This document shows positions 12,293 through 13,169 of a stretch of 13,169 bases of DNA, in pieces. Under the pieces are notes generated by a model. The model made no database searches. It saw only the letters and a list, made by a program, of their open reading frames with translations, and was not told the origin of the DNA. The position numbers were made by a program, and so were the translations under genes. Location: contig VBNZ01000080.1 of assembly GCA_005877675.1 (NCBI GenBank), positions 4,218 through 17,386 on the forward strand, written 5' to 3'. Numbering within the stretch: the first letter of the stretch is position 1; each line of letters starts with the position of its first letter. This stretch comes from Gammaproteobacteria bacterium. GTDB taxonomy: Bacteria > Pseudomonadota > Gammaproteobacteria > Xanthomonadales > Rhodanobacteraceae.

Positions 12293-13169
12293 CTATTCCG
12301 GCACTACCCAAAGTAACAGGCCACGGCGACGCACGACGCGCACACGCGCGCCGGCCGGCAACGCTGCATCGCAGCGCACCCGCCATCGCTCGCCGTGCAC
12401 TCGCGCCCAGGTCTCGCCACCGGCGTTCACCGCTTCCAGCAGTTCAGCGTCTGTTTCGAGCATCTGCTCATCACCGCTGAAGCGCGGCGCGCGGCGCGCG
12501 CGCATCGCCAGCCACAAAATCATCAGCAACAGCGCGGCCGCACACGAGGCAATGCCGGCGATCAAACCAAGGTTGATCTCATAACCCGGTACGCCGGTGT
12601 TGAACAACAAAATCGATCCGAACACGAAAGCGATGACGCCACCGACACCGAGGACACCGACGGTCGGCACGAATGCCTCGGTCACCAGCAAGCCGATACC
12701 GAGCGCCATCAGCGCGAGCCCCGCGTAATTCACCGGCAGCAATTGCATCGCGTAAAGGCCGATCAGCAAGCAGATACCGCCGACGATCCCGGGCAGCCAC
12801 GTGCCAGGGTGAAACGCCTCCAACGCGATCCCATAGATGCCGGCGAGCAGCAGGAGGTAGGCAATGATCGGACTGGTGACGATCATCAAAAAGCGCGCGC
12901 GCGCGTTCGGCTCGTATTCGCGTATAGACAGGCCCTTGAGCTGCAGCGTCACTTTCCGCTCGCCAATGCGCACCTCGCGTCCGTCTGCTTGTGCGAGTAA
13001 ACCCGACACATCGACACTGACGAAATCGATCACGTGCTTTTCCGCTGCCTCATCGGCCGTCAAGGTCGCTGCGCCACGTACCGCCGCTTCCGCCCACTCG
13101 ACATTGCGTCCGCGCAACTGGGCCAGCGAGCGGATATAGGCAATCGCATCGTTCAACACTTTGTGCGTC
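12293..13169 (-). CDS. NfeD family membrane serine protease (N-terminal part outside window)
   Basis: The last ~292 residues of an NfeD1b-type (long) protein; the gene enters from the right edge. The first visible residues THK-VLNDAIAYIRSLAQLRGRN and WAEAAVRGAATLTADEA are the end of the ClpP-like serine protease domain. The Lys of this THKVLND (13160-13162) is at the place where I expect the Lys of the Ser-Lys dyad; the Ser is outside. Then come ~5 membrane segments (FLMIVTSPIIAYLLLLAGIY, then WLPGIVGGICLLIGLYAMQL, LALMALGIGLLVTEAF, VIAFVFGSILLF, AGIASCAAALLLMILWLAMR) and a C-terminal OB-fold NfeD domain (GETWARVHGERWRVRCDAAL to RGLLLWVV). In archaeal relatives the protease cleaves the C-terminal hydrophobic region of the slipin encoded next to it. 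The GTG at 13159 is internal. Confidence 0.93.
   Translation of the reverse strand, partial: THKVLNDAIAYIRSLAQLRGRNVEWAEAAVRGAATLTADEAAEKHVIDFVSVDVSGLLAQADGREVRIGERKVTLQLKGLSIREYEPNARARFLMIVTSPIIAYLLLLAGIYGIALEAFHPGTWLPGIVGGICLLIGLYAMQLLPVNYAGLALMALGIGLLVTEAFVPTVGVLGVGGVIAFVFGSILLFNTGVPGYEINLGLIAGIASCAAALLLMILWLAMRARRAPRFSGDEQMLETDAELLEAVNAGGETWARVHGERWRVRCDAALPAGARVRVVRRRGLLLWVVPE

Overview
The window looks like a chromosomal segment of a GC-rich gammaproteobacterium. The best guess is Lysobacterales (Xanthomonadales), possibly Rhodanobacteraceae-like. This rests on an M13 metallopeptidase, a PilJ-type sensory domain, a PA2169-family protein, a DUF6496 protein and an NfeD/slipin pair in one CGCG-rich background. 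It is an inference from gene content, not a measured phylogeny. No rRNA, tRNA, insertion sequence, integrase or CRISPR array was recognised.

Left part (1-3452): the C-terminal end of a lytic transglycosylase, a secreted protein made only of a PilJ-type ligand-sensing region (456-1304), and on the minus strand a secreted M13 (PepO/neprilysin-like) zinc endopeptidase (1434-3452). About 1.3 kb (3453-4733) follows without any recognisable gene.

Middle part (4734-8770): a group of small genes typical of stress or stationary-phase physiology. One + strand run encodes a DUF6496 basic protein, a two-CBS-domain protein, a PA2169/DUF2383 four-helix-bundle protein and a secreted protein of unknown function. 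A convergent minus-strand pair follows: a 105-aa protein that is essentially a lone Fis-type helix-turn-helix, and a conserved-looking 50-aa basic protein. A second + strand operon has the same order as E. coli yqjD-yqjE-yqjK: a DUF883 membrane-anchored protein, a holin-X/YqjE-type two-TM protein and a YqjK-like protein.

Right part (8886-13169): an NtrC-family sigma-54-dependent response regulator with no adjacent histidine kinase, a secreted alpha/beta hydrolase, and on the minus strand an nfeD-slipin operon running off the right end.

The most interesting feature is how these parts may connect. The DUF6496 gene is preceded by a full match to the sigma-54 -24/-12 consensus (4691-4706). The yqjD-like operon is preceded by the same element with one mismatch (7711-7726). 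Both lie within about 4.2 kb upstream of a sigma-54 activator gene, and small dyads sit upstream of both. This suggests a locally encoded sigma-54 regulon of envelope and stress genes. The activator-to-promoter link is inferred.
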